Shown here: positions 46,804-55,727 of the stretch, in pieces
Layout: the number at the start of each line of letters is the position of its first letter
Position numbering within the stretch: position 1 is the first letter of the stretch
DNA from: Actinomyces sp.
Lineage (GTDB): Bacteria > Actinomycetota > Actinomycetes > Actinomycetales > Actinomycetaceae
Length of the DNA stretch: 64,000 nt
Assembly (NCBI RefSeq): GCF_029851875.1
Contig: NZ_JARKVC010000020.1
Location: 1-64,000, forward strand
Direction: 5' to 3'
The notes under the pieces: generated by a model
Seen by the model: the letters and a program-made list of their open reading frames with translations, nothing else
Database searches by the model: none
What the model was told of the DNA's origin: nothing
Translations under genes and position numbers: made by a program

Positions 46804-47829
46804 CTAGGGCGCAGGGACCGGGCCGATGGTCTCGCCGGCCACGAGGGAGCAGCGCACCAGGCGCTGGCAGTCGGTGGGGGTGATCTGGCCGTCCAGGAGG
46901 GCCACGAGCGCCTGGGCGGCGTAGGCTCCCATCTCCTCCCCCGGTCCGTGGGAGGTGGTCAGGGGCGGGTATGTCATGGCGGACAGGGTCCGGGAGGACA
47001 CGGCGCCGACGACGGAGACGTCATCTGGCACGTCCAGGCCCATCTCGTGGAAGCCGGCGAGCAGGCCCAGAGTCGCCATGTCGTTGAGGACGACGAGGGC
47101 CGTGGGGCGGTTGGCCTGCGTCCACAGGCTGCGAACCAGGTGCCGGCCAGCCACGGGGCTCGCGTCGCAGGAGACCGTGGCCGGGGTCAGCCCCAGGGCC
47201 TCCATCGAGCTTCGGTAGATGGTGCGTGAGCGCACCGCGGGCCCGTAGCCGGTGGCGACCTGGGTCTGTGGGCGTCCGACGAAGGCGATGCGCTCGTGGC
47301 CCAGGGCGTTCAGGCGCCGGACCGCGGAGTCGATCGCCTCCTCGAAGTCGATGTCGACGTAGGCGCAGGCCGAGGGGTCCTCGGTGCGGCCCACGAGCAC
47401 GAAGGGGACCTCAGCCTCCTCCAGGTGGCTCACCCGGGGGTCTGCGACGGCGACCTCGACCAGCAGCACGCCGTCGGCCTTGCCCTGACGCACGATGGCG
47501 GCCAGCTCTGCGCCTCCGCGGTCGCGGCTGACGGGCCACACCGCCAGGTGGTAGCCCAGCTCGGCAGCCGCGCGCTGGGCACCGCGGACGATGCCGAAGA
47601 CGGTCTCGCCCATCGCGGTGTCGAACTCGGGGAAGCTCATGGCCAGCGTGTAGGAGCGCCGACGTGCCAGCCCGCGCGCCATCGCGTTGGGCTCGTAGTC
47701 GAGCTCCTCCATGGCCTGGCGGATGCGCTCGGCGGTGGCCCGGGCCACGGGGCGTGCACCGGACAGGGCGTAGGAGACCGTGGAGACAGCCACGTTGGCC
47801 CGCCTGGCGACGTCCTGCATGGTGACCAC
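46804..47829 (-). CDS. LacI-family regulator of the sugar operon
   Basis: Repressor with an N-terminal HTH (TMQDVARRANVAVSTVSYAL) and a periplasmic-binding-like effector domain ending near VRCSLVAGETIGPVP. The track starts 35 codons early. GTG at 47829 has AAGGGGG at workable spacing; ATG three codons later is an alternative. 341 residues. It lies 90 nt upstream of the binding-protein gene on the same strand and behind two operators, so it likely controls itself and the locus. Confidence 0.9.
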   Translation of the reverse strand: MVTMQDVARRANVAVSTVSYALSGARPVARATAERIRQAMEELDYEPNAMARGLARRRSYTLAMSFPEFDTAMGETVFGIVRGAQRAAAELGYHLAVWPVSRDRGGAELAAIVRQGKADGVLLVEVAVADPRVSHLEEAEVPFVLVGRTEDPSACAYVDIDFEEAIDSAVRRLNALGHERIAFVGRPQTQVATGYGPAVRSRTIYRSSMEALGLTPATVSCDASPVAGRHLVRSLWTQANRPTALVVLNDMATLGLLAGFHEMGLDVPDDVSVVGAVSSRTLSAMTYPPLTTSHGPGEEMGAYAAQALVALLDGQITPTDCQRLVRCSLVAGETIGPVPAP

Positions 47830-47859
47830 CCGTCCCACCCCCTTGTGAGAGCCTTGAAT

Positions 47860-47885
47860 CGAAGCGCTTCGTCGAAGCGCTTCGA
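47860..47885. promoter_or_regulatory. Two tandem LacI-type operators
   Basis: CGAAGCGCTTCG occurs twice, at 47860-47871 and 47873-47884; the second is part of the 14-bp palindrome TCGAAGCGCTTCGA. Centres are 13 bp apart. A central CG and AT-flanked arms are typical of LacI-family sites. They lie about 35 nt before the regulator gene, so self-repression is likely. Confidence 0.8.
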
Positions 47886-47924
47886 CAAGGATGGAAGGTG
47901 TCTCCTCAGCCAGGCAAGCAGATC

Positions 47925-47956
47925 GGGCGATCATCGAACATTTTCGATGATCGCCC
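47925..47956 (-). terminator. Terminator of the alpha/beta hydrolase gene
   Basis: Perfect 14-bp inverted repeat GGGCGATCATCGAA / TTCGATGATCGCCC with a 4-nt loop, 61 nt after the hydrolase stop and upstream of the LacI-type operators. Confidence 0.7.
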
Positions 47957-48017
47957 GGTCACGCAGCCCCGGACAGCCCGGAGCAGCAGGCCAGCGGCCC
48001 GGCCGCTGGAGGCGGCG

Positions 48018-48968
48018 CTAGGCGGCCTTGGCGACGCAGTGCTCGACAAAGGTGACGATCTCCGCCTCTACCTCGGCGCGGGTGGCCGGCTCGTTGTGCA
48101 CCTCGTGGCGCACCCCGGTGTAGACACGCGTGCGCACGTCACGGAATCCCGCGTCCCACAAGGAACTGGCCACGACGTAGGCCCCGTGCCCGAAGTCCGC
48201 CACCGGGTCCTGGTCACCAGCCAGCAGGAGGACCGGCAGGTCGGTCGAGACCGGGGACATCCACCCCTCGGCATTGGCACGGTCGTACAGCTCGATGAAG
48301 GAGCGGCCGAAGCGCAGGGTCATGGGCGCCCCGAAATTGTTGTACGGGTCCACGGCATGGTCGGCCACCACCTGCGGGTCGGAGGCGACCCAGTCGGTCG
48401 GCCCCGCGCCCTCGCCGAAACGGTCGAGAAAGCCCTCGAACATGGCGGCGGTCAGGTTGTCGTCGTCCAGCGCCTGTCCCCCGCGCTCAACGATCGCCGC
48501 GTCCAGGTCACCACGCAGATCAGGGTTGCGCATGCCCTTCATCGAGGCGGCGACACCGCACAGCGCCAGGCCAGCCAGGCCCTGGGGGTGGGTGGAGGCC
48601 AGCGAGCGGGCGATCATGGAGCCCCAGGAGTGGCCGAAGACGACGTAGGGCAGGTCCGGGTGACGCTCGGTGACGATCTGACGCAGCCGCTGCTCGTCCT
48701 CGACGACGACGGTGGCGCCGTCCTCTCCGGCGTCCTGCCACACGCCAGAGAGCATCGCCGTGCGGCCGTGGCCGGCGTGGTCGTCGGCGGCGACGACGAA
48801 GCCCGCGTCCAGGAGAGCGGTGATGAGGTGGAGGTAACGACGCGAGTGCTCCCCCAGGCCATGGACGATCTGGACGATCGCACGCGCGGGCGTAGTCGGC
48901 TCATAGATCCAGGCCTGGATCTCGTCGCGGCCGTTGGTGGAGGTGAACGGTGTCTCGTGCAGTGCCAT
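48018..48968 (-). CDS. Alpha/beta hydrolase, monoacylglycerol lipase-like
   Basis: A 316-residue serine hydrolase. Oxyanion segment IVHGLGEHSRRY (HGLG at 36-39), nucleophile Ser114 in GHSWGS, acid in LLLAGDQDPVADFG and the catalytic His in YTGVRHEVHNEP. The order fits the serine aminopeptidase S33/lysophospholipase group. No signal peptide. Physiological substrate unknown. SD AGAGG before the ATG; divergent from the FGGY kinase. Confidence 0.87.
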   Translation of the reverse strand: MALHETPFTSTNGRDEIQAWIYEPTTPARAIVQIVHGLGEHSRRYLHLITALLDAGFVVAADDHAGHGRTAMLSGVWQDAGEDGATVVVEDEQRLRQIVTERHPDLPYVVFGHSWGSMIARSLASTHPQGLAGLALCGVAASMKGMRNPDLRGDLDAAIVERGGQALDDDNLTAAMFEGFLDRFGEGAGPTDWVASDPQVVADHAVDPYNNFGAPMTLRFGRSFIELYDRANAEGWMSPVSTDLPVLLLAGDQDPVADFGHGAYVVASSLWDAGFRDVRTRVYTGVRHEVHNEPATRAEVEAEIVTFVEHCVAKAA

Positions 48969-48988
48969 GACTGACCTCTGTGTCAGAT

Positions 48989-48994
48989 GTTATA
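48989..48994 (-). promoter_or_regulatory. Candidate -10 of the hydrolase gene
   Basis: Minus strand TATAAC about 20 nt before the ATG, allowing a short leader with its ribosome site. Confidence 0.4.
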
Positions 48995-49135
48995 GCGGAT
49001 CAATATGTGTCCGACCTTACTCCCATGCTCCTGTCCAGAGTGCCGGACGTTCGGCACCGTCCTTCGCGACCGCCCGGCAGAGCCCGTATGAGGGCCGCGA
49101 CGTCGCGTCCACGCCCGCCCACCAGGGCCCCGCAA

Positions 49136-49172
49136 GTGAACGCTCACATTCAGGCTGGGTCCCGTCTACACT
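49136..49172 (+). promoter_or_regulatory. Promoter and operator-like palindrome of the FGGY kinase gene
   Basis: TACACT (49167-49172) is a good -10; the -35 position (CACATT) is overlapped by GTGAACGCTCAC (49136-49147), a LacI-type palindrome with one mismatch. A leader of about 70 nt follows. The rest of 48995-49135 shows no gene. Confidence 0.45.
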
Positions 49173-49249
49173 CGCTACCAGCCAGGTGGCGTCCTCCACG
49201 ACCGCGACGCCGCTCCTGCCAACCCACCGACCCGCGACGGAGCCCTCGG

Positions 49250-50839
49250 ATGTCCCACCACCGCCTCACCTCAACCCCCTTGGACCTGGCGCGCACCGCG
49301 TTGGGTATCGAGCTCGGCTCCACCCGGATCAAGGCGGTACTGATTGATCCTGCCGGCACGGTGCTGGCCCGCGGCACCCATGACTGGGCCAGCTCCCTGG
49401 TTCACGGGGTGTGGACCTACTCCGTGGAGGAGGTCGTCACCGGCCTGCAGTCCGCCTACGCCGCCCTGGCCAGCGACCTGGAGCGCACCCACGGCCTGGC
49501 CCTGACCACCACCGGAGCCATCGGGGTCTCAGGCATGATGCACGGCTACATCGCCCTGGACGCCCACGGCCGCCTCCTGGTCCCCTTCCGTACCTGGCGC
49601 AACACCATGACCGCCAGCTCCTCCGCCACCCTGTCCAGGCTGTTCGGCCTCAACATCCCCCAGCGCTGGACCGTCTCCCACCTCCACCACGCCATCGCCA
49701 CCAGCGAGCCCCACGTCCCGCAGATCAGCAAGGTCACCACCCTGGCCGGCTACGTCCACTGGCGCCTGACCGGCCGCCACGTCCTGGGAGTCGGTGAGGC
49801 CTCCGGCGTCCTGCCCATCGGCGCCGACCACCGGTCCTTCGACACCGACATGCTCACCGCCTTCGACCAGGCCGTCCGCCTCCCCTGGCACCTCGCCGAC
49901 GTCCTGCCCGAGATCGCCCTCGCCGGCCAGGACGCCGGCACCCTCACCCCCGACGGCGCAGCCCTGCTCGACCCCACCGGCACCCTCCAGCCAGGCGTCC
50001 CCCTGTGCCCGCCGGAAGGAGACGCCGGCACCGGCATGGTCGCCACCGCCGCCCTACGCCCCCGCACCGCCAGCGTCTCGGCCGGCACCAGCGCCTTCGC
50101 CATGATCGTCCTGGACAAGCCCCTACGCACCCTCATCCCCGAGATCGACCTCGTCGCCACCCCCACCGGCCACCCCGTCGCCATGGCCCACGCCAACAAC
50201 TGCACCTCCGACCTCAACGCCTGGGTCGAGGTCTTCTCCCAGTTCGCCACCGCCCTGGGCCACCCCGTGGAGCGCGGCACCCTGTTCGACATCCTCCTCG
50301 CCGCCGCCGAGACCACCACCCTGGACCAGGCCGGCACCATGTCCTACAACTTCCTGTCCGGCGACGCCCTGGTGGGCCTGACCGAAGGGCGCCCCCTGAC
50401 CCTGCGCCGCCCCGAGGCCGACTTCGGACTCGCTGGCCTCATGCGCTCCCACCTCTTCGCCCTGTTCGCCTCCATGGCCCACGGGGTGCAGGTCCTACGA
50501 CGCTCAACCAGCCTCACCATCGACTCCGTGCACGCCCACGGCGGCATCTTCACGACCCCACGCGTTGCCCAGCAGGTCCTCTCCGCGGCCTTCGACACCC
50601 CCGTCACCGTCTCCACCACCGCCTCCGAGGGCGGCGCCTGGGGCATGGCCCTCCTAGCCGGCTACACCCGATGGGGCCACGGCACCGTGCTCGAGGACTG
50701 GGTCGACGACGTCGTCAGCGCTGACGAGCAGGCCGTGACCCTGCGAGCCGCACCCGAGCAGGTCGCCGAGTACCAACGCTACCTCCAGCGCTTCATCGCA
50801 GGGCTGCCCCTGCAGAAGGCCGCCGTCGAGGCCTTCTGA
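49250..50839 (+). CDS. FGGY-family carbohydrate kinase
   Basis: A 529-residue sugar kinase with N-terminal phosphate loop GIELGSTRIKAVLID (residues 19-33), the family segment ISVSGMMHG-like GVSGMMHGYIALD, and the second actin-fold domain with SVSAGTSAFAMIV and VHAHGGIFTTPRVAQQ. The length fits ribulokinase- or xylulokinase-like members. The track ORF starts 90 codons early without a ribosome site; ATG 49250 is chosen. No isomerase or epimerase gene is beside it, so the sugar is uncertain; xylulose would fit the nearby alpha-xylosidase. Confidence 0.85.
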   Translation: MSHHRLTSTPLDLARTALGIELGSTRIKAVLIDPAGTVLARGTHDWASSLVHGVWTYSVEEVVTGLQSAYAALASDLERTHGLALTTTGAIGVSGMMHGYIALDAHGRLLVPFRTWRNTMTASSSATLSRLFGLNIPQRWTVSHLHHAIATSEPHVPQISKVTTLAGYVHWRLTGRHVLGVGEASGVLPIGADHRSFDTDMLTAFDQAVRLPWHLADVLPEIALAGQDAGTLTPDGAALLDPTGTLQPGVPLCPPEGDAGTGMVATAALRPRTASVSAGTSAFAMIVLDKPLRTLIPEIDLVATPTGHPVAMAHANNCTSDLNAWVEVFSQFATALGHPVERGTLFDILLAAAETTTLDQAGTMSYNFLSGDALVGLTEGRPLTLRRPEADFGLAGLMRSHLFALFASMAHGVQVLRRSTSLTIDSVHAHGGIFTTPRVAQQVLSAAFDTPVTVSTTASEGGAWGMALLAGYTRWGHGTVLEDWVDDVVSADEQAVTLRAAPEQVAEYQRYLQRFIAGLPLQKAAVEAF

Positions 50840-50862
50840 GCCGGCCCGGTCGCCAGCAGGGC

Positions 50863-51327
50863 TCAGGCGCCTGAGCCCCAGTAGTCCCAGCAGGCCTGAC
50901 GCTCAGGCCGCGCCCAGGCGCTGTCCGGGGTCGAGACCTCACCGGTCGAGGCCGACACGACCAGGGCCGCCAGGTCCGGCTCGCCGCGCTCGGCGCAGTC
51001 GTGCCCCAGCATGTGCAGCAGCGGGCCCATGTGGCGTGGCAGCACCATCGAGCCGATCACCCGGCTGAGCTCACCGTAGGTCATGACCTCGCGGTACCTG
51101 GCGGCCTCGACGAGCGCGGCCCGGCAGCGCGCCGTCGCCTCCGCCAGACGCGGTGTCAGGGTACAGCGCCGCTGCCCCACCGGGTAGCGCTGGCCGACGA
51201 CGAGCACGAGAGCCGCGTCGTCGGCCTCCTGAGCGCTGTCAGGCACGGTCGGTCCTGGCGCCTGCGAGGAGGGTGACACCTGTTCCACAGGCACATCATG
51301 CCTGGGCACCTGCCAGACTGTTGCCAT
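50863..51327 (-). CDS. Hypothetical protein
   Basis: About 154 residues from ATG 51327 (GTG 51309 and ATG/GTG further up are alternatives). The first 45 residues look disordered. The rest holds EAARYREVMTYGELSRVIG and LAALVVSASTGEVSTPDSAW, a pattern seen in small actinobacterial proteins of unknown function. It has no Cys motif of the alkyltransferases it faintly resembles. Convergent with the kinase gene. Confidence 0.6.
   Translation of the reverse strand: MATVWQVPRHDVPVEQVSPSSQAPGPTVPDSAQEADDAALVLVVGQRYPVGQRRCTLTPRLAEATARCRAALVEAARYREVMTYGELSRVIGSMVLPRHMGPLLHMLGHDCAERGEPDLAALVVSASTGEVSTPDSAWARPERQACWDYWGSGA
51314..51319 (+). promoter_or_regulatory. Leaderless -10 element of the S4-domain gene
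   Basis: CAGACT, six nt before the ATG at 51326. It lies inside the 5' end of the opposite gene, and its complement CAGTCT (offset by one) could serve the other strand. Confidence 0.35.
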
Positions 51328-51583
51328 GACTGCTGACGCCACCCGCCGCCCTCCCGCCTATCCGAGCGTGCCCGTGCGAGGCGAGATCAGGCTCGGCCAG
51401 TTCCTCAAGCTGGCTGGCCTGGTCGAGGACGGCGCTGAGGCGCGGATCGCCGTCCAGTCCGGCGACGTGCGGGTCAACGGCGAGGTCGACACCAGGCGCG
51501 GTCACCGCCTGGTGGCCGGCGACGTCGTCGAGGTCGATCTGCCGGCCCGTACTGCGGGCGCCGTCGTCGCAGCGCAGGAGTGA
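51326..51583 (+). CDS. S4-domain RNA-binding protein
   Basis: An 85-residue protein, essentially one S4 domain: IRLGQFLKLAGLVEDGAEAR, VQSGDVRVNGEVDTRRGHRL and VAGDVVEVDL. This form (YaaA/YbcJ-like) binds structured RNA, often rRNA. Its ATG overlaps the ATG of the opposite gene in a shared CATG. Convergent with dnaE; a weak hairpin GGGCC/GGCCC (51584-51598) follows. Confidence 0.82.
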   Translation: MTADATRRPPAYPSVPVRGEIRLGQFLKLAGLVEDGAEARIAVQSGDVRVNGEVDTRRGHRLVAGDVVEVDLPARTAGAVVAAQE

Positions 51584-51603
51584 GGGCCGCCGAGGCCCGG
51601 GGC

Positions 51604-54600
51604 TCAGTGCTTGAGGCAGCCCGGGCCCAGCAGCGCCTTGACGTCGGAGTAGAAGGCCTGTGAGGCCTCCACCCGTAAGGAGCTGCTCAGCTGGGTGCGC
51701 ACCTGGCGGTACTTGCTCGTCAGCGTCAGCCTGACCGGGCTCATCCCCGGGTGCTTCTCCAGGACGGTCTTGAGCTGGTCGATGAGCGGACCGGTACACC
51801 GGTTGGTCGGCAGCGTGAGCGTCACCGACTCGTGCGTCGCGCTGGAGACGTCGGGAATCGTCATCTCCTGGACAGCCAGGGCCACCTGCCCGTCACGACG
51901 GTTGACCCGGCCACGCAGGGTCACCACGGTGTCAGGAGCGAGCATCGTGGAGACCGTCTGATAGGTCGCGGGGAAGAAGAGCGCCTCCACCGTTCCGCCC
52001 AGGTCCTCCACCTGCGCAATCGCCCACAGGTTGCCTTGCTTGGTGGTCTTGCGCTGCAGGGAGGTGATGAGCCCGGCCACCGTCACCACGGCGCCGTCAG
52101 GCCGCTCCTCGTTCTCCAGCAGGTCGGCGATCTCCACGTCCGCCAGCTTGGAGAGCATGCCCTCCAGGCCCAGCAGCGGGTGGTCGGAGACGTAGAGACC
52201 GAGCATGTCGCGCTCAAAGGCCAGCTTGTCCTTCTTGTCCCACTCAGGCAGGTCCGGGACCTCGGAGGAGAAGACCGGGCCGGAGCCGAAGGCGGGGTCC
52301 TCAGACGCCTGGGCGCCGCCGCCGAGCGAGGCGAAGAGGTCGAACTGACCCACGGCCTCGTTGCGCTTGACCCCGATGATCTCGTCGACGAAGTCCTCGT
52401 GGCAGGCCTGCAGGGAGCGGCGTGACCTGCCCAGGGAGTCAAAGGCGCCAGCCTTGATGAGCGAGTCGATCGTGCGCTTGTTGCACACCACGGCAGGCAC
52501 CTTGTCCAGGAAGTCCTCGAAGCTGGTGAAGTCGCCCTGCTCCTCACGCGCCGTGACGATCCCGTCGACCACGTTGGCGCCGACGTTGCGGACCGCCCCG
52601 AGCCCGAAGCGGATGTCGGAGCCGGCGGCGGAGAACTGGGCGCGCGAGGCGTTGACGTCGGGAGGCAGCACCTTGATGCCCATGTGGCGGCACTCGCCGA
52701 GGTAGAGCGCCAGCTTGTCCTTGTTGTCCTTCTGGCTGGTCAGCAGCGCCGCCATGTACTCCGTCGGGTAGTGGGCCTTGAGGTAGGCGGTCCAGTAGGA
52801 CACCACGCCGTAGGCCGCCGAGTGCGCCTTGTTGAAGGCGTACTTGGCGAAGGGCACCACGACGTCCCACAGGGTCTTGACGCTCTCCTTGGAGAAGCCG
52901 TTAGCCACCATCCCGGCCTCGAACTCGACGAACATCTTGGCCAGGATGTCCATCTTCTTCTTACCCATGGCCTTGCGCAGGGCGTCGGCCTTCCCCATCG
53001 TGAAGCCCGCCAGGTCCGTGGCGATCTTCATCACCTGCTCCTGGTAGACGATGAGACCGTAGGTGTTGCCCAGGATGGGGTCCAGGGCCTCCTTGAGCTC
53101 GGGGTGGATCGGGGTGATCTCCTGCTGGCCGTTCTTGCGCAGGGCGTAGTTGGTGTGCGACTCCGCGCCCATGGGCCCGGGCCGGTACAGGGCGCCCACG
53201 GCGGAGATGTCCTCGAAGTTGTCAGGCTTCATCAGCCGCAGCAGGGTGCGCATGCCGCCGCCATCGAGCTGGAAGACGCCCAGGGTCTCCCCGCGTGAGA
53301 GCAGCTGGTAGGTCTCGACGTCGTCCAGGGCGACGTGGTCGATGTCCAGCGGCTCCTTGCCGTTGGCCACGATGTTCTCCAGCGCGTCGGAGATGACCGT
53401 GAGGTTGCGCAGGCCCAGGAAGTCCATCTTGAGCAGCCCCAGGTGCTCACAGGTGGGGTAGTCGAACTGGGTGATGTAGGCGCCGTCCTGGAGGCGCTGC
53501 ATCATGGGGATGATGTCGGTCAGCGTGGCCGAGGACATGATGACGGCGCAGGCGTGCACGCCCCACTGCCGGGTCATGCCCTCCAGCCCCTGGGCGAGCT
53601 CGACGATCTTCTGGGCGTCGGGGTCCTCAGCGTGCAGGGCGCGGAACTCCGCGGCCTCACCGTAGCGCTCGTCCTCGGGGTTGAAGATGCCCTTGATGGT
53701 GATGTCCTTGCCCATGATGGTGGGAGGCATCGCCTTGGTCAGCCGGTCGCCGACGGCGTAGGGGTAGCCCATGACGCGGCTGGAGTCCTTCAGGGACTGC
53801 TTGGCCTTGATGACGCCGTAGGTGACGACCTGGCTGATCTTGTCCTCGCCGTACTTGGCCTTGACGTAGTCAATGACTTCCTCACGCCGGCGCTCGTCGA
53901 AGTCGACGTCGATATCCGGCATGGAGATGCGCTCGGGGTTGAGGAAGCGCTCGAAGATGAGGCCGTGCTGGAGGGGGTTGAGCTCGGTGATCCCCATGGC
54001 GTAGGCGACCATGGAGCCGGCTCCTGAGCCACGTCCCGGTCCCACGCGGATGCCGTGGTTCTTGGCCCAGTTGATGTAGTCGGCCACTACCAGGAAGTAG
54101 CCGGGGAACCCCATCTGGACGATGACGCCGATCTCGTACTCGGCCTGCTTGCGGCAGTCCTCGGGAATGCTGCCGCCGAAGCGCTTGTCCATCCCCTTCC
54201 AGCACTCCTTGACGAACCAGGACTCCATGGTCTCGCCCTCCGGCACGGGGAAGGCCGGCATGAAGGAGGCGCCCTCGTCCACGGTGGCAAAGTGGACGTC
54301 GCACTGCTCGGCCACGAGCAGCGTGTTGTCACACGCCTGCGGCATCTCGCGGAAGAGCTCACGCATCTCCCGTCCGGGACGCAGGTAGTAGGTGTCGCCG
54401 TCGAACTTGAAGCGGTCGGGGTCGGAGAGCACCGAGCCGGAGTTGATGCACAGCATCGCGTCCTGGATGGTGCGGTCCTCGGGACGCACGTAGTGGGAGT
54501 CGTTGGTGGCCAGCAGGGGCGCGCCGATCTCCTTGGCCAGGCGCAGCAGGTCCTTGGTCACCCGCTGCTCGATCTCCAGGCCGTGGTCCATGAGCTCGAC

Positions 54601-55197
54601 GTAGAAGAACTCCTTGCCGAAGATGTCCTGGAACTCTCCGGCACAGCGCAGCGCCTCCTCCCAGTGTCCCAGGCGCAGCCGCGTCTGGATCTCCGAGGAG
54701 GGGCAGCCGGAGGTGCCGATGAGCCCGGAGGCGTAGCGCTGGAGCAGCTCGCGGTCCATACGCGGGGACTTGCCCCACTGCCCCTCCAGGGAGGCGTAGG
54801 AGTCCAGGCGCATGAGGTTGTGCAGGCCCTCGTCGTTGCGTGAGAGCAGCGTCATGTGCGTGTAGGAGCCTCGCGCCGAGACGTCGTCGGAGCGCTGGGA
54901 CTCCTCTCCCCAGAACACGCGTGTCTTGTCAAAGCGCGAGGTCCCGGGCGTCATATAGGCCTCGACCCCCACGACCGGCTTGATGCCGGCCTTGCGGGCG
55001 GCCTCGTAGAACTCGTAGGCGCCGAACATGTAGCCGTGGTCGGTGATGGCCAGCGCCGGCTGCCCCAGCCTCTTGGCCTCAGCCACGTAGTCCTTGATCT
55101 TCCCGGCGCCATCGAGCATCGAGTAGTCCGTGTGGACGTGGAGGTGGACGAAGTCGTCCTTCGCAGCCTCAGGTGCCTGGGTACCGGGATCAGCCAT
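51604..55197 (-). CDS. dnaE: DNA polymerase III alpha subunit
   Basis: Replicative polymerase of 1197 residues. Domains in order: PHP (HLHVHTDYSMLDGAGKI from residue 19), catalytic core with the aspartates in MPDIDVDFDERR near 420-430, fingers with GVHACAVIMSS, tandem HhH (near 850-950), OB fold VTVAGLITSLQRKTTKQGN, and a short C-terminal tail. It is DnaE1-like by length. ATG at 55197 with TAGGAT six nt upstream, so probably leaderless. Convergent with the S4 gene. Confidence 0.97.
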   Translation of the reverse strand: MADPGTQAPEAAKDDFVHLHVHTDYSMLDGAGKIKDYVAEAKRLGQPALAITDHGYMFGAYEFYEAARKAGIKPVVGVEAYMTPGTSRFDKTRVFWGEESQRSDDVSARGSYTHMTLLSRNDEGLHNLMRLDSYASLEGQWGKSPRMDRELLQRYASGLIGTSGCPSSEIQTRLRLGHWEEALRCAGEFQDIFGKEFFYVELMDHGLEIEQRVTKDLLRLAKEIGAPLLATNDSHYVRPEDRTIQDAMLCINSGSVLSDPDRFKFDGDTYYLRPGREMRELFREMPQACDNTLLVAEQCDVHFATVDEGASFMPAFPVPEGETMESWFVKECWKGMDKRFGGSIPEDCRKQAEYEIGVIVQMGFPGYFLVVADYINWAKNHGIRVGPGRGSGAGSMVAYAMGITELNPLQHGLIFERFLNPERISMPDIDVDFDERRREEVIDYVKAKYGEDKISQVVTYGVIKAKQSLKDSSRVMGYPYAVGDRLTKAMPPTIMGKDITIKGIFNPEDERYGEAAEFRALHAEDPDAQKIVELAQGLEGMTRQWGVHACAVIMSSATLTDIIPMMQRLQDGAYITQFDYPTCEHLGLLKMDFLGLRNLTVISDALENIVANGKEPLDIDHVALDDVETYQLLSRGETLGVFQLDGGGMRTLLRLMKPDNFEDISAVGALYRPGPMGAESHTNYALRKNGQQEITPIHPELKEALDPILGNTYGLIVYQEQVMKIATDLAGFTMGKADALRKAMGKKKMDILAKMFVEFEAGMVANGFSKESVKTLWDVVVPFAKYAFNKAHSAAYGVVSYWTAYLKAHYPTEYMAALLTSQKDNKDKLALYLGECRHMGIKVLPPDVNASRAQFSAAGSDIRFGLGAVRNVGANVVDGIVTAREEQGDFTSFEDFLDKVPAVVCNKRTIDSLIKAGAFDSLGRSRRSLQACHEDFVDEIIGVKRNEAVGQFDLFASLGGGAQASEDPAFGSGPVFSSEVPDLPEWDKKDKLAFERDMLGLYVSDHPLLGLEGMLSKLADVEIADLLENEERPDGAVVTVAGLITSLQRKTTKQGNLWAIAQVEDLGGTVEALFFPATYQTVSTMLAPDTVVTLRGRVNRRDGQVALAVQEMTIPDVSSATHESVTLTLPTNRCTGPLIDQLKTVLEKHPGMSPVRLTLTSKYRQVRTQLSSSLRVEASQAFYSDVKALLGPGCLKH

Positions 55198-55203
55198 GGC
55201 CCC

Positions 55204-55209
55204 ATCCTA
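55204..55209 (-). promoter_or_regulatory. Leaderless -10 element of dnaE
   Basis: Minus strand TAGGAT, six nt before the ATG. No ribosome site at usual distance. Confidence 0.5.
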
Positions 55210-55226
55210 GGGGTGGGAGCCGGGCC

Positions 55227-55652
55227 TCAGCGGGTGAGGAACCTCGCCATGTCCTGGTGCCAGATCCCGGCATCAAGGTAACGGCGTCCGTCCACCGGTG
55301 CGTAGCCGCAGCGTGCGTAGAAGCCCATAGCCTGCTCCTGGGCCGACAGCACGATCCGCACCCCGTCAGGGCCGCCCAGGCCATCGCGGGCCAGGCGGTC
55401 CACGGCGACCTGCTCGACGGCGGCCACGAGCCTGGCGCCCAGGCCCGTGCCCCGCGCCGCCCGCCTGACAGCCAGCCGCCCCAGGTGAGCCTCGCCAGGA
55501 CCGTCCGGGTCAGTCAGCAGCCTCGCTGCGCCCAGGGGCGTGCCGTCAGGAGCGCTCGCCAGGACGTGCACCGTCGTCGGCTCGTCGTCACGCGCGTCGA
55601 TCTCTAGGACGAGGGGCACCTGCTGCTCGCGGACGAAGACCTCCAGACGCAC
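55227..55652 (-). CDS. GNAT acetyltransferase (possibly 5'-frameshifted)
   Basis: A 141-residue GNAT domain: VFVREQQVPLVLEIDARDDE, LGRLAVRRAARGTGLGARLV (acetyl-CoA loop) and MGFYARCGYAPVDGRRYLDAG. It resembles ElaA-type enzymes. The track start (GTG 55652) leaves out the first strand and helix of the fold. A better start, GTG 55723 four nt after the rluD stop, is out of frame by one base with the rest. Either the short form is real or a frameshift occurred near 55655-55690. Substrate unknown. Confidence 0.7.
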   Translation of the reverse strand: MRLEVFVREQQVPLVLEIDARDDEPTTVHVLASAPDGTPLGAARLLTDPDGPGEAHLGRLAVRRAARGTGLGARLVAAVEQVAVDRLARDGLGGPDGVRIVLSAQEQAMGFYARCGYAPVDGRRYLDAGIWHQDMARFLTR

Positions 55653-55727
55653 CTGGGCCGGCCCGAGCGCACCACCTCGGCCCGTCCCCCGACGGCGTCT
55701 CCTGGAGCCGTCAGGATCCTCACCGTC

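Noticed and set aside
50863-51327. Methylated-DNA alkyltransferase
   Set aside because: MTYGEL recalls that family, but the PCHR active-site Cys motif is absent.
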